Shown here: positions 17,162 to 25,900 of the stretch, piece after piece
Position numbering within the stretch: the stretch's first letter is position 1
Layout of the letters: every line of letters begins with the position of its first letter
NCBI GenBank assembly: GCA_035512595.1
Contig: DATKDU010000194.1
Location: 1-35,455 of the forward strand
Direction of reading: 5' to 3'
Source of the DNA: DATKDU01 sp035512595
GTDB lineage: Bacteria > Planctomycetota > Planctomycetia > Pirellulales > Pirellulaceae
DNA length: 35,455 nt
The notes under the pieces: generated by a model
Database searches by the model: none
The model's input: the letters and a program-made list of their open reading frames with translations, nothing else
Told to the model about the DNA's origin: nothing
Program-made: the position numbers and the translations under genes

Positions 17162-17183
17162 GCAGGGCGGTCTTCGCCCTCCC
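17162..17183. repeat. Small hairpin in the metG/Uma2 divergent region
   Basis: AGGGCG (17164-17169) and CGCCCT (17175-17180) form a perfect 6-bp stem with a five-base gtctt loop. It lies about 90 bases before the metG start and could be part of its leader or another short dispersed repeat. No known riboswitch architecture is apparent. Confidence 0.4.
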
Positions 17184-17234
17184 TGAAAAGTACGCCCTGG
17201 GATAGAATTGCCGCCAACTGAGCCGTACCAATCT

Positions 17235-17257
17235 GGACAGGTTGAAAACCTGTCCTA
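17235..17257. repeat. Palindromic repeat abutting the metG ribosome-binding site
   Basis: This copy is identical to the full 23-base unit at 7708-7730: arms ggacaggtt and aacctgtcc around gaa, followed by ta. It ends only 12 bases before the metG ATG and just upstream of the GGAG. In mRNA it would form a 9-bp hairpin directly before the ribosome-binding site. Confidence 0.75.
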
Positions 17258-17269
17258 CGTGGAGATGGA

Positions 17270-19384
17270 ATGACCGCCCGCCGCATCCTGGTTACCGCCG
17301 CACTGCCGTATGCCAATGGGCCGATTCATATCGGCCACCTGGTCGAGTACATCCAGACCGACATCTGGGTACGCTACCAGAAGCTGGCAGGGAACCGGTG
17401 CGTCTTCGTCTGGGCCGACGACACGCACGGCACGGCGATCATGATCAGCGCCAGGAATGTCGGCGTGAGCGAGGAGTCGTTCATCGCCCGCATGAACGTA
17501 GAGCACCAGCGCGACTTCCGGGGCTTTTCGATCGGCTACGACCACTACGGCAGCACGCATAGCCCGGCTAACCGCGAGCTATGCGGGCGGATCTGGTCCG
17601 CATTGCGGAAAGCGGGGCTGATTGCCGAGAAGGACGTCAGCCAGCTTTTTGATCCTGTGGCGGGAACGTTTTTGGCCGACCGATTCGTGAAGGGGACGTG
17701 CCCCAAGTGCAAGTCGCACGATCAGTGGGGGGACAATTGCGATAAATGTGGCGCAACGTACTCGCCCAGCGACTTGATCGACCCGGTCAGCACGCTCAGC
17801 GGGGCCAAGCCCGAGATGCGCAGCGCCAAGCACTTGTTCGTGGAACTGGAAAAGTTGCGCCCTTTTCTCAGCGAGTGGACCCAAAGCGGCGAGCATCTTC
17901 AAACCGAAGTCGCGAATTATCTCAAGGGGCATTTTCTGGGCGAGCCGCTGCGCGACTGGGATGTTTCGCGGCCGGCGCCCTATTTCGGCTTTGAGATCTC
18001 CGACTCGCCGGGCAATTACTGGTACGTCTGGTTCGACGCGCCGGTCGGCTACATGGCGTCATTGACGGAGTGGTGTCAAAAGACGGGCGAGAAATTCGAC
18101 GACTGGTGGCCGCAGGGGCCGGACGCCGAGTCGCGCGGGCCGGAAATCCACCACTTCATCGGCAAGGACATCACGTACTTCCACACGCTCTTCTGGCCGG
18201 GAATGCTCAAGGCCGCCCAGTTCAAGCTGCCGACGAAAGTCCACATTCACGGCTTCCTCACCGTCGGCGGCGAGAAGATGAGCAAAACCAAAGGGACGTT
18301 TGTCAAAGCGGAGACGTTCCTCAAACATCTCGACCCCTCGGCACTCCGCTATTACTACGCCAGCAAGCTCGGCCCGCGGCTGGACGACCTGGATCTCAAT
18401 CCCGACGAGTTCGTTGAGAAAGTGAATTCCGATCTCGTGGGCAAAGTGGTCAACCTGGCTAGCCGCTGCGCGAAGTTCGTGCAGGCGACCGGCCTGTCGG
18501 CCGTGTATCCGGACGACGAACAGCTCCACAGCAAAGGGGCGCTCGCCGGGCAGGAGATTGCCGAGGCCTATGAAGCATGCGACTATGCCCGCGCCATGCG
18601 GCTGATCATGGAGTTGGCCGATCGGGCGAATGTCTATATCGACGCGAACAAGCCGTGGGCAGCCGCCAAGGACCCTGCGGCGGCGAGCAAGCTTCAGGAT
18701 ATCTGCACGGTTGGGCTCAACCTGTTCCGGCAAATCGTCATTTACCTCGCGCCGGTGCTGCCAAAGCTGGCCGAACAAGCTGGTGTGCTCTTAAACGATT
18801 CACTCACGAGCTGGGCGCAGTCCCAAAAACCACTCGTCGGCACCACGGTCGCACCATTTTCGCACTTGATGAAGCGAGTCGAACGAAAGGATCTCGATGC
18901 CATGATTGAAGAGAGCAAGGACCAGGGACCAGGGGCCAGGAGCCAGGAGCCAGGGGCCAGGAGCCAGGAGCCATGGACCGCCGAATCCGCAATCCGCAAT
19001 CCTCAATCCGCAATCGATTCCGGCGAAGCTCTCGCCGCCGAGCCACTCCTGACCGACCTGATCAGCATTGACGACTTCGCCAAGGTCGATCTGCGCGTGG
19101 CCCGCGTGATTGCCGCCGAAGAAGTGCCGGAAGCGAAGAAGTTACTCAAGCTGACGCTCGGCCTGGGGGGGGACGTGCAGCGGCAAGTCTTCGCCGGCAT
19201 CAAGCAGGCCTACAAGCCGGAGCAGCTCGTCGGCCGGCTCGTCGTCGTCGTCGCCAACCTGGCCCCGCGGCAGATGAAGTTCGGGCTGTCCGAAGGAATG
19301 GTCACCGCTGCCGGCCCGGGAGCGGCTGAAGTTTTCCTGCTGGGCATTGACGAAGGGGCCAAGCCGGGAATGCGGGTCCACTAG
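17270..19384 (+). CDS. metG: Methionyl-tRNA synthetase with C-terminal tRNA-binding domain
   Basis: A 704-residue class I enzyme that charges tRNA-Met (including initiator) with methionine in the cytoplasm. The HIGH-type motif is in PYANGPIHIGHLVEYIQTDIW (residues 15-35) and the KMSKS motif in GGEKMSKTKGTF (about 335-346). The connective-domain zinc knuckle is CPKCKSHDQWGDNCDKCG (about 144-161). A helical anticodon-binding domain runs to about residue 545. A C-terminal OB-fold tRNA-binding domain follows (about 600-704: LISIDDFAKVDLRVARVIAAEEVPEAKKLLKLTLGLGG, ending EGAKPGMRVH). GGAG lies a few bases upstream of the ATG. The linker between the last two domains (about 550-590) is lengthened by in-frame nucleotide repeats that encode PGARSQE twice and an AIRNPQSAI segment. 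Confidence 0.97.
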   Translation: MTARRILVTAALPYANGPIHIGHLVEYIQTDIWVRYQKLAGNRCVFVWADDTHGTAIMISARNVGVSEESFIARMNVEHQRDFRGFSIGYDHYGSTHSPANRELCGRIWSALRKAGLIAEKDVSQLFDPVAGTFLADRFVKGTCPKCKSHDQWGDNCDKCGATYSPSDLIDPVSTLSGAKPEMRSAKHLFVELEKLRPFLSEWTQSGEHLQTEVANYLKGHFLGEPLRDWDVSRPAPYFGFEISDSPGNYWYVWFDAPVGYMASLTEWCQKTGEKFDDWWPQGPDAESRGPEIHHFIGKDITYFHTLFWPGMLKAAQFKLPTKVHIHGFLTVGGEKMSKTKGTFVKAETFLKHLDPSALRYYYASKLGPRLDDLDLNPDEFVEKVNSDLVGKVVNLASRCAKFVQATGLSAVYPDDEQLHSKGALAGQEIAEAYEACDYARAMRLIMELADRANVYIDANKPWAAAKDPAAASKLQDICTVGLNLFRQIVIYLAPVLPKLAEQAGVLLNDSLTSWAQSQKPLVGTTVAPFSHLMKRVERKDLDAMIEESKDQGPGARSQEPGARSQEPWTAESAIRNPQSAIDSGEALAAEPLLTDLISIDDFAKVDLRVARVIAAEEVPEAKKLLKLTLGLGGDVQRQVFAGIKQAYKPEQLVGRLVVVVANLAPRQMKFGLSEGMVTAAGPGAAEVFLLGIDEGAKPGMRVH
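18922..19011 (+). repeat. Two heptanucleotide repeat arrays inside the metG linker
   Basis: Positions 18922-18970 contain seven tandem CCAGGRR-type heptamers (CCAGGGA, CCAGGGG, CCAGGAG and so on). Positions 18984-19011 contain four tandem AATCCGC heptamers (the third is AATCCTC). Both arrays look like planctomycete intergenic repeats, and AATCCGCAATCCGC also appears in complement at 5817-5830. Here the reading frame of metG runs through them without a stop. Confidence 0.8.
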
Positions 19385-19462
19385 CTTCTCGAACGACCTC
19401 TACGTCAAATCCACCCATTCAGGGGGGTGTTTTGTTTGGAGTTGGCGTTCACCCCGCGTAGA

Positions 19463-22400
19463 ATGGGGGGAGTCCTCTCATTCTCATCTCCCAGCCGCCT
19501 CTTCCGGCGAGGTTTTTTCGTCGTGCGTCTTTGTCCCTATCTGTTGGCCGCACTGATCGCCTGGGGAGGGATGTATGGCGCTTTGGCAGTTGGGCAAGAC
19601 GACGAAGCTCCCGCTCCGACGGTCGCCCAACCCCCGACCGAATCGGACCCGGTGCCGACGCCGGCTTCCGAAGGACAAAAGCCAACGGAAGTTCCCCTCC
19701 TGCCACAGTCCGATCCCCCGGATACGTATTATTTTCGCGACAGCAAGGGAAATCTGATCCCTGTGGTCGGAATGCCGTTTGAAGTGTTTGAGGAGCTTCA
19801 GAAGCTGAAGCGCGGACTGGCTCCTCCAGCTCCTCCACCGTACTCCCTGGATTCCCTGGCGATCAGCGGCAGCGTTGAAAACAACCTGGCAAACCTGCTG
19901 GTTACCGCGCAGATCCGCGTCCGCGAGACCGGCGGCGTGGGAGTGCCGCTGCGCTTCAACAAGGCGGTCTTGCGGCAAGCGGCGACGTTCGAATCGCCCG
20001 GCGAGCATTTCGTCAAATACGACGAACAGGACGGCTACGTCTGCTGGCTCTTTGGCCCGCACGACAAGCCGCACGTGGTGAAGCTGAACCTGACCATTGC
20101 AATCAGTGAATTGGGCGCTCAGTCGCGGCTGGAGGCAACCTTGCCCCGTGCGACCGAATCGTCGCTGAAGTTGCAAGTGCCGCTGCCTCGAGCGGAAGCA
20201 GAGGTCCAGGGGTCGGGCGAAGGCCTGGTTGCAACCAGGGCCGTGGACGGGAAGTCGGAGATCGAGGTGCTGGGAGCCGGCGGCGAGTTGTCGCTGTTCT
20301 GGCAGCCCGCGCAGGCTATGGCGGCCGGCACGCGGATGGTGCTGGAGGCTGCCGGAGAGATCAGCGTCAAAATTGAAGGGCGGAGCCGGGTCAGCAGCGA
20401 AGCCCGCTTGACGGTCCGCAGCCTGAACGGATCGCTCCAGACGTTTCGCGTGCGTCTGCCGCCCAAGATGGAGTATGTCCCCGCCAATCCCAGCGGCTAC
20501 ACGGTCACGCTGGTGGAGCCGGCATCCGACGCCAGCGCCGCCGAAAAGGAGTCGCCGCTGGTCGAGGTCAAGCTGGACCGGCCGGTGACGGGGACAGCGG
20601 AGATCCGCCTGGTCGCGGCCCTGTCGTCGCCAGCAACGGATGGAGAGGGGAAGCCGCAGGAGGCGATTGCCCCGGCGCGATTTGAAGTCCTGGGGGCTTC
20701 GCGTCAGCGCGGCACGATCGATTTCGCGGTGGATGGCGATTGGTCGCTCTCCTGGACGCAGGACGCCAGCACGCGGCGCGTGGAAGTCCCTGCCCCTCTC
20801 GGCGTTGCCGCAGCGAGCGTCGCGCGGTTTGATTACTTCCGGCAGCCGTGCGGCCTCAAGGTGGCGATCGAGCCCAGGCCGACGCGAATTGCCGTCGAGC
20901 CGACGTATGTGGTGTATGTGGAGCCGAAGCTACTGCGGCTGGAAGCCACGCTCCGGTATCGGGTGCGCGGTGCGCCCGCGCCGTCGCTGGCCATCGCTCT
21001 GGCGGACTGGACCTTTGCCAAGGTCGAGCCGGAGACGCTGGTGGAAGTCGAATCGCTCGATCCGTCGGCCCAGACCCTGGTGCTTCCGCTGCGCAGCCGG
21101 GCGGTCGCCGGCGAGTTTGAAATTCGCCTGCAAGCGCACAAGCTCCTGGCGGAGGGGAGCACCGACCTGACCTTTTCGCTGCCGCGTCCAATGGCCGACA
21201 TCGTGACCCCGGCGAGCGTCGTGGTCGTCCCTTCCGACAACGTGGAACTAACCGCCAAGGCGCGGGAGATCATCGGCCTGGTGGCCGACACGCAGCCGCC
21301 GCCGGTCAGCTTGACTCCGCGGCAGCAGCCGCCGCTGGTCTACCGCGACCGCGGGGCGGGGGGCGAGGCGCGATTCGTCGGCCAGTCGCAGATTCGCACG
21401 CGTCAGACGACGGTGGCCGCCGCCGCCCACGTGCAATTCGCCGAGCGGGCGGCGCAAGTCGAACAGAAGCTGACGTACCGCATTTTGTACGAGCCGCAGC
21501 GAACCTTCCGGTTGCAAGTACCCCGTTCGGTGCTGGTCCGCGGGGACGTGCCGAAAGTCATGCTCGGATCGGAGGTGATCCCTGCGATTCCGCTGGCCGA
21601 TGGGGACAGCGAAAGCTCGCGCCTGGCCCGCGTGCAGGTCACGGTGCCGACCGAGCAGATTGGACCGTGCGAGCTGACCGTGCAGTACACGCTCCCAGTG
21701 CCGCCGATGGCGGCGGGGGAGCCCACGACGCTGGCAATTCCGCTGGTGATTCCAGACGAGGAGGTGGATCAGGTGGAGTTGGGACAGACCGTCAGTGCCC
21801 AGTGGGTTGACGCGCTGCACGTGGAGCTGGCGCCGGTCGGCCCGGCGGGAGCGGTCGGGCCGGTGATCGAATCCATGTCCCGCGACGAGCTGCGGGCCAC
21901 CAGCAGCGCGCTTTCGGCGGAGTGGCGGTTCCAATTGCGAAGCAGCGACTCGGCGCAGGGGAGCCGGCTGATCGTCAGCAAGTTGTGGCTGCAGACTCTG
22001 CTGCTGGGAGACTTGCGGCAGGAGCGCGCCGTGTGGCGCGTCTCGACCGGCAGTTCCGCGTTGCGGATCGCGCTTCCCCCGGAAGCTGAGGTGGACGAGG
22101 ATCAGATCGCGATCGACAAACAGCAGGCGGTCGGCCGCCGCGACGGGAATGTGCTGGTCGTTCCCATCACTCCCAGGCCGGGCGAGCGGGTCGTGGAGGT
22201 GTGGTACCGAATTCCACTGGCCGATTCGGCCGCCGCGCGGTTGACGTCCCTGGCTCCTCCCACGATCGAAGGGGCCGGTCAGGCTCGCCACTGCTATTGG
22301 CAAATCGTCGCGCCCGGCCGCGAGCACTTGATCAGCGAGCCGGTGGGTTTCACCCCCGAGCTGACTTGGAAGTGGCGCGGCTCCTTCTGGGAGCGGCTGG

Positions 22401-22903
22401 GGACGCTCGACCAGCCGGCACTCGAGGAGTGGATCGGCGCCAGCCAGCAGACGCCGCTGCCGGCGGAGATGAACGCGTATTTGTTCAGCACGTTCCGCAG
22501 CCCCGCGGCAATGCCCGTGCTGTTCGTGTCGCGCAGCGTGCTGTTGTGGACTGCGGGAGCGGTGATGCTGGTGGTCGGATTGACGCTGCTGAACGTGCGG
22601 GCCGTGCGCCGGCCGGGGGTTCTGTTGGTGCTGGCAGTTCTCCTGGGAGCGGCCGGAATGAGTTGGCCCACGTCGGCCTTGCTCCTGGCCCAGGGGTCTT
22701 CCGTCGCCCTGTTGATCGTGCTGTTTGCGGCCATCTGGCAATGGAGCCTGACCGGCCAGACACCGTATGCACCGCCAACACCCTCTCCCGCAGCATCGGC
22801 GATCGAGCAGAAGTCCACAGCCGCATCGCCGCCGCGAAGCGAGAGCCCGCCGGCGACGACGGCCACGGCCCCGCTGGCGGCCTTCTCGGAGCCGCAGCCA
22901 TGA
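19463..22903 (+). CDS. Giant secreted, C-terminally membrane-anchored beta-rich protein (module A)
   Basis: A 1146-residue protein of no family I recognise. A hydrophobic signal lies at about residues 21-44 (VRLCPYLLAALIAWGGMYGALAVGQ), then a proline-rich linker and a YYFRDSKGNLIPVVGMPFEVFEEL segment (89-111). About 900 residues of beta-strand-rich sequence follow. Three hydrophobic segments close the protein (VLLWTAGAVMLVVGLTLL, VLLVLAVLLGAAGM and ALLIVLFAAIWQW), with a short proline/serine tail. Most of the chain would be periplasmic. Possible starts are GTG 19427 (behind AGGGGGG), ATG 19463 (used) and GTG 19523 (behind GCGAGG, leaving a compact signal peptide). It follows metG by about 80 bases and overlaps the next gene by four bases (ATGA), so translation is probably coupled. 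Confidence 0.65.
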   Translation: MGGVLSFSSPSRLFRRGFFVVRLCPYLLAALIAWGGMYGALAVGQDDEAPAPTVAQPPTESDPVPTPASEGQKPTEVPLLPQSDPPDTYYFRDSKGNLIPVVGMPFEVFEELQKLKRGLAPPAPPPYSLDSLAISGSVENNLANLLVTAQIRVRETGGVGVPLRFNKAVLRQAATFESPGEHFVKYDEQDGYVCWLFGPHDKPHVVKLNLTIAISELGAQSRLEATLPRATESSLKLQVPLPRAEAEVQGSGEGLVATRAVDGKSEIEVLGAGGELSLFWQPAQAMAAGTRMVLEAAGEISVKIEGRSRVSSEARLTVRSLNGSLQTFRVRLPPKMEYVPANPSGYTVTLVEPASDASAAEKESPLVEVKLDRPVTGTAEIRLVAALSSPATDGEGKPQEAIAPARFEVLGASRQRGTIDFAVDGDWSLSWTQDASTRRVEVPAPLGVAAASVARFDYFRQPCGLKVAIEPRPTRIAVEPTYVVYVEPKLLRLEATLRYRVRGAPAPSLAIALADWTFAKVEPETLVEVESLDPSAQTLVLPLRSRAVAGEFEIRLQAHKLLAEGSTDLTFSLPRPMADIVTPASVVVVPSDNVELTAKAREIIGLVADTQPPPVSLTPRQQPPLVYRDRGAGGEARFVGQSQIRTRQTTVAAAAHVQFAERAAQVEQKLTYRILYEPQRTFRLQVPRSVLVRGDVPKVMLGSEVIPAIPLADGDSESSRLARVQVTVPTEQIGPCELTVQYTLPVPPMAAGEPTTLAIPLVIPDEEVDQVELGQTVSAQWVDALHVELAPVGPAGAVGPVIESMSRDELRATSSALSAEWRFQLRSSDSAQGSRLIVSKLWLQTLLLGDLRQERAVWRVSTGSSALRIALPPEAEVDEDQIAIDKQQAVGRRDGNVLVVPITPRPGERVVEVWYRIPLADSAAARLTSLAPPTIEGAGQARHCYWQIVAPGREHLISEPVGFTPELTWKWRGSFWERLGTLDQPALEEWIGASQQTPLPAEMNAYLFSTFRSPAAMPVLFVSRSVLLWTAGAVMLVVGLTLLNVRAVRRPGVLLVLAVLLGAAGMSWPTSALLLAQGSSVALLIVLFAAIWQWSLTGQTPYAPPTPSPAASAIEQKSTAASPPRSESPPATTATAPLAAFSEPQP

Positions 22904-25900
22904 GGAGTTGCTGCGCCGCGCTGGCGCTGGCTGCGGTTGCGCTGCTGACGATCGTCGCGGCCGCGCAAGCGCTCCGCGCCCAGCAGCCAGCGGGCAAACG
23001 CTCGCCGCCGGCGTACCGCCGCATTTTTGTTCCGCAGAATGACTTGCCCACGCAGGTTCGCGGTCTGCTGCCGATGAAGCGAGACGACTTTGACCGGCGG
23101 ATGGCGGGGGCCAAACCGTCGGCGCCGGAAGCGTCGGCTGGGCTGCGCATTTCGCGCGGCCAGTACACGGCCCGGCTCGAGGGGCAGGATCTGGTCGGCG
23201 GGGAAGCGCGCCTGGATCTGGCGACGATGCCGCAAACGACTGGCGTGGTGTCGCTGGAACCTTGCAATCTGGCGCTCGGGGCAGGGGTGTGGCAGGAGAC
23301 GCCTCCGCGCCGCGCGGTCCTGGGAGTCGGGCCGCGAAACGTACTGACGCTGCACGTTGACAAACCGGGCACGCTGCTGCTCCCCTGGTCGCGCCAGGGT
23401 CTCAAGTCGGCCGACGGCGCCGTCGAGTTCGATCTGTCGCTGCCGCCGGCTTCCCTTCAACAACTCCGCTTGCACCTCCCGGCGGACCTGCAATTGACCG
23501 CGACCGAGGGACTGGTCATTCGTGGCGAAATGCCGGCGGCATCCAACACCACGTGCGAATGGACCGTCGAACTCGGCGGCATTTCGCGAACCAGGCTCCG
23601 CATCGAAGATCGATCCCAGGCTGCCAGACCCGAGAACGCGGCGCTGATCAAGGAGCAGGTGCGTTACGCCCTGACCCCTACCGACTTGACGGCGGAGTAT
23701 CAGTTTCAGTTGGACGTCCACGGCCCCGCACTTAATACCGCCCAGCTTCAGATCGATCCGCGGCTGACCATCACCACGGTCAGCGTGGCGGGCCGCCCGG
23801 CTCAGTGGTCGGTTGCCGGGGACGCCCAACGCCGCACGCTGAGCGTGCAATTTCCCGACCCGCTGAGCGTGGGGAGCCACACCCTCGACGTTCAGGCCGT
23901 GGCCGAAGTAGCGGCCGGCCAGCCCTGGCGGCTGCCGCGCCTCGTCTGGCCGGACGCCGTGTGGCAGGAAGGTGCGGCAACGCTGGCCGTGCCGCCGTCG
24001 GTGCAATTGGCCGTGTCGCGGACCAGCGGCTGTCACCTGGCCAAGGGAGTGTCGTCGTCCGGTCCGGGTGAGATCCTGGCGTTTCACTATTTCGCGGCAG
24101 ACGGCTTTGTGGAGATCTCGATGTTGCCGCGTCAACCGCGGCTAAGCTCGTCGCTGGGAGTCACGGTGCAGTTTGACCCGGCGATCCAGGTGTCGGCGAC
24201 GCTGCGGGCCGATCTCGTTTCCCAGGAGGGGGACGTGTTTGAGGCCGATGCGGTCCTGGCGAACGACTGGGTGGTCGATGCGATCGAGACGGAGCCGGCC
24301 GACTTGCTCGAAGATCGGCCGGTGATCGCTCAGGACGAGCGCAGCCGAACGATGCGTCTCAAGTTCGTCCGTCCGATCACTCCGGAGCATCCCGTGCGGC
24401 TGGTCGTGCGGGCTCGACTTCAGCCGCCGAGCACCGAGGAGTTCTCGGCGCGGTCGCTATGGCGTTGGTTCCGGCTGCCCAGCACGATCGAGCAACCTGC
24501 CGTGCTGGCCCTGCGCAACAACATCCCCAACTACGATTTGCAGGTCACCGGCGACGGCGATGCTAGTCGAGTCGATCCCGAACTCTCGTCCGCAGACGAG
24601 TTGGACCTCCTCGATTCACCGCCGTCCGGCCTGCTCTTTCGGCTGCCGGCCGAATCCGGCGACTTTCGCGTGCTGCTCCGCCGCGGAGAACCGCGCTATA
24701 CGGCGGCTTGGGACCTGATCGCTGAGTGTAGCCGCAGTCGGCTGCGGCATCGAGTAACGGTTCGCTGCACGCCGTCGGGACCGGGGCTGTCGCGATTGAC
24801 CGTACACAGCATTCCTCCTCCGGATCGCGAAATTCGCTGGCGAGTCGCCGATGTGACGGATACCACGGTCGTGGCCCAGACCAGACGCGACACCGGCGCT
24901 GCCGCCGGCGTCCCGCCGGAGGCCGTCTGGGAACTGGAGTTCAGCCGTCCGCTGATGCAGCCATTCACCCTGGAGAGCACCTGGGAGTCCCCCCGATCGC
25001 CGCGGCAGTCGGTCCCCCTGTTTGCTTGCCTGGAAGCCACGACGCAGACGTGCCACGTCCGCGTCGCGGCGGAGGATGACGCGCGCTGGTTCATCGCGGC
25101 CCGCGGTCTGATCGCCCTGCCAATTCCAGCCCAGCCCGCCGATCGCTTCTCGCCGGCGCGCGGTTGGTTCCGTTACGAATCGGGTCGGCAGGCAGCGCTG
25201 CAGGTGGTGGGATATGGCCCAGAGGAGGTTGTGCCGCTGGCGCAAGTGACCAGTGCCGAATTGACGACCAGCTTCGCCACGGACGGCAGCGCGCTGAACG
25301 CGCTATCGCTGACGCTCGCCAACGCGGGCCTGACCGAGTTGCCCCTGAATGTGCCGCCGACGGCATCGTTGCGTGAAGTGATCGTGGCGGGCGTGACGGT
25401 CGAACCGCAGTTGACCGGTCCGCGTAATGCCGGCCTGCTGATTCCGCTGCCGGAAGGCGTGCGCGACGTGACGGTTCGCGTCTCCTACGGATCGCCTGCT
25501 CAACAACGACCGCTCTATGCCGGCGCGTGGCGGGCCGATTTGCCGGAGTTGTCGATCGCGACCCCCCCGCTGCGCTGGAATGTCATCTTGCCTGCCGGCA
25601 TTCGCGCGCTGGACGAAGTTCATCACCGCCCTTGGCAAGATCAATGGCTGGCCCGTTTTTGGGGCCCGCTATTTCCGCAGCAGCCGTGGATTCGCTGGCT
25701 GCACCCATGGCGCACTAGCGAACCGCAAGTGGCGGAGGAAACGGCGCCTCCGGAGTTGCAGGACGGCGGCGTTCGTCACGCCGACCTCGCGCTCCAAGCG
25801 GGTTGGTCGCTCGTGTCGCAAGACGTAGCCTGGTCGCCGGCCGTAACGACGGTCGTCTTTGAGCCTGGCCGCTGGTCGTTGTTCAGCTTGTCGCTGGCCC

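Noticed and set aside
19427..19462. Upstream GTG start for the first giant gene
   Set aside because: It has a G-rich stretch overlapping the start but adds only 12 residues in front of the signal helix; ATG 19463 or GTG 19523 is more plausible.
22294..24135. Minus-strand frame (613 codons) opposite the two giant genes
   Set aside because: It crosses the coupled ATGA junction of the plus-strand genes and has a shadow-like composition.
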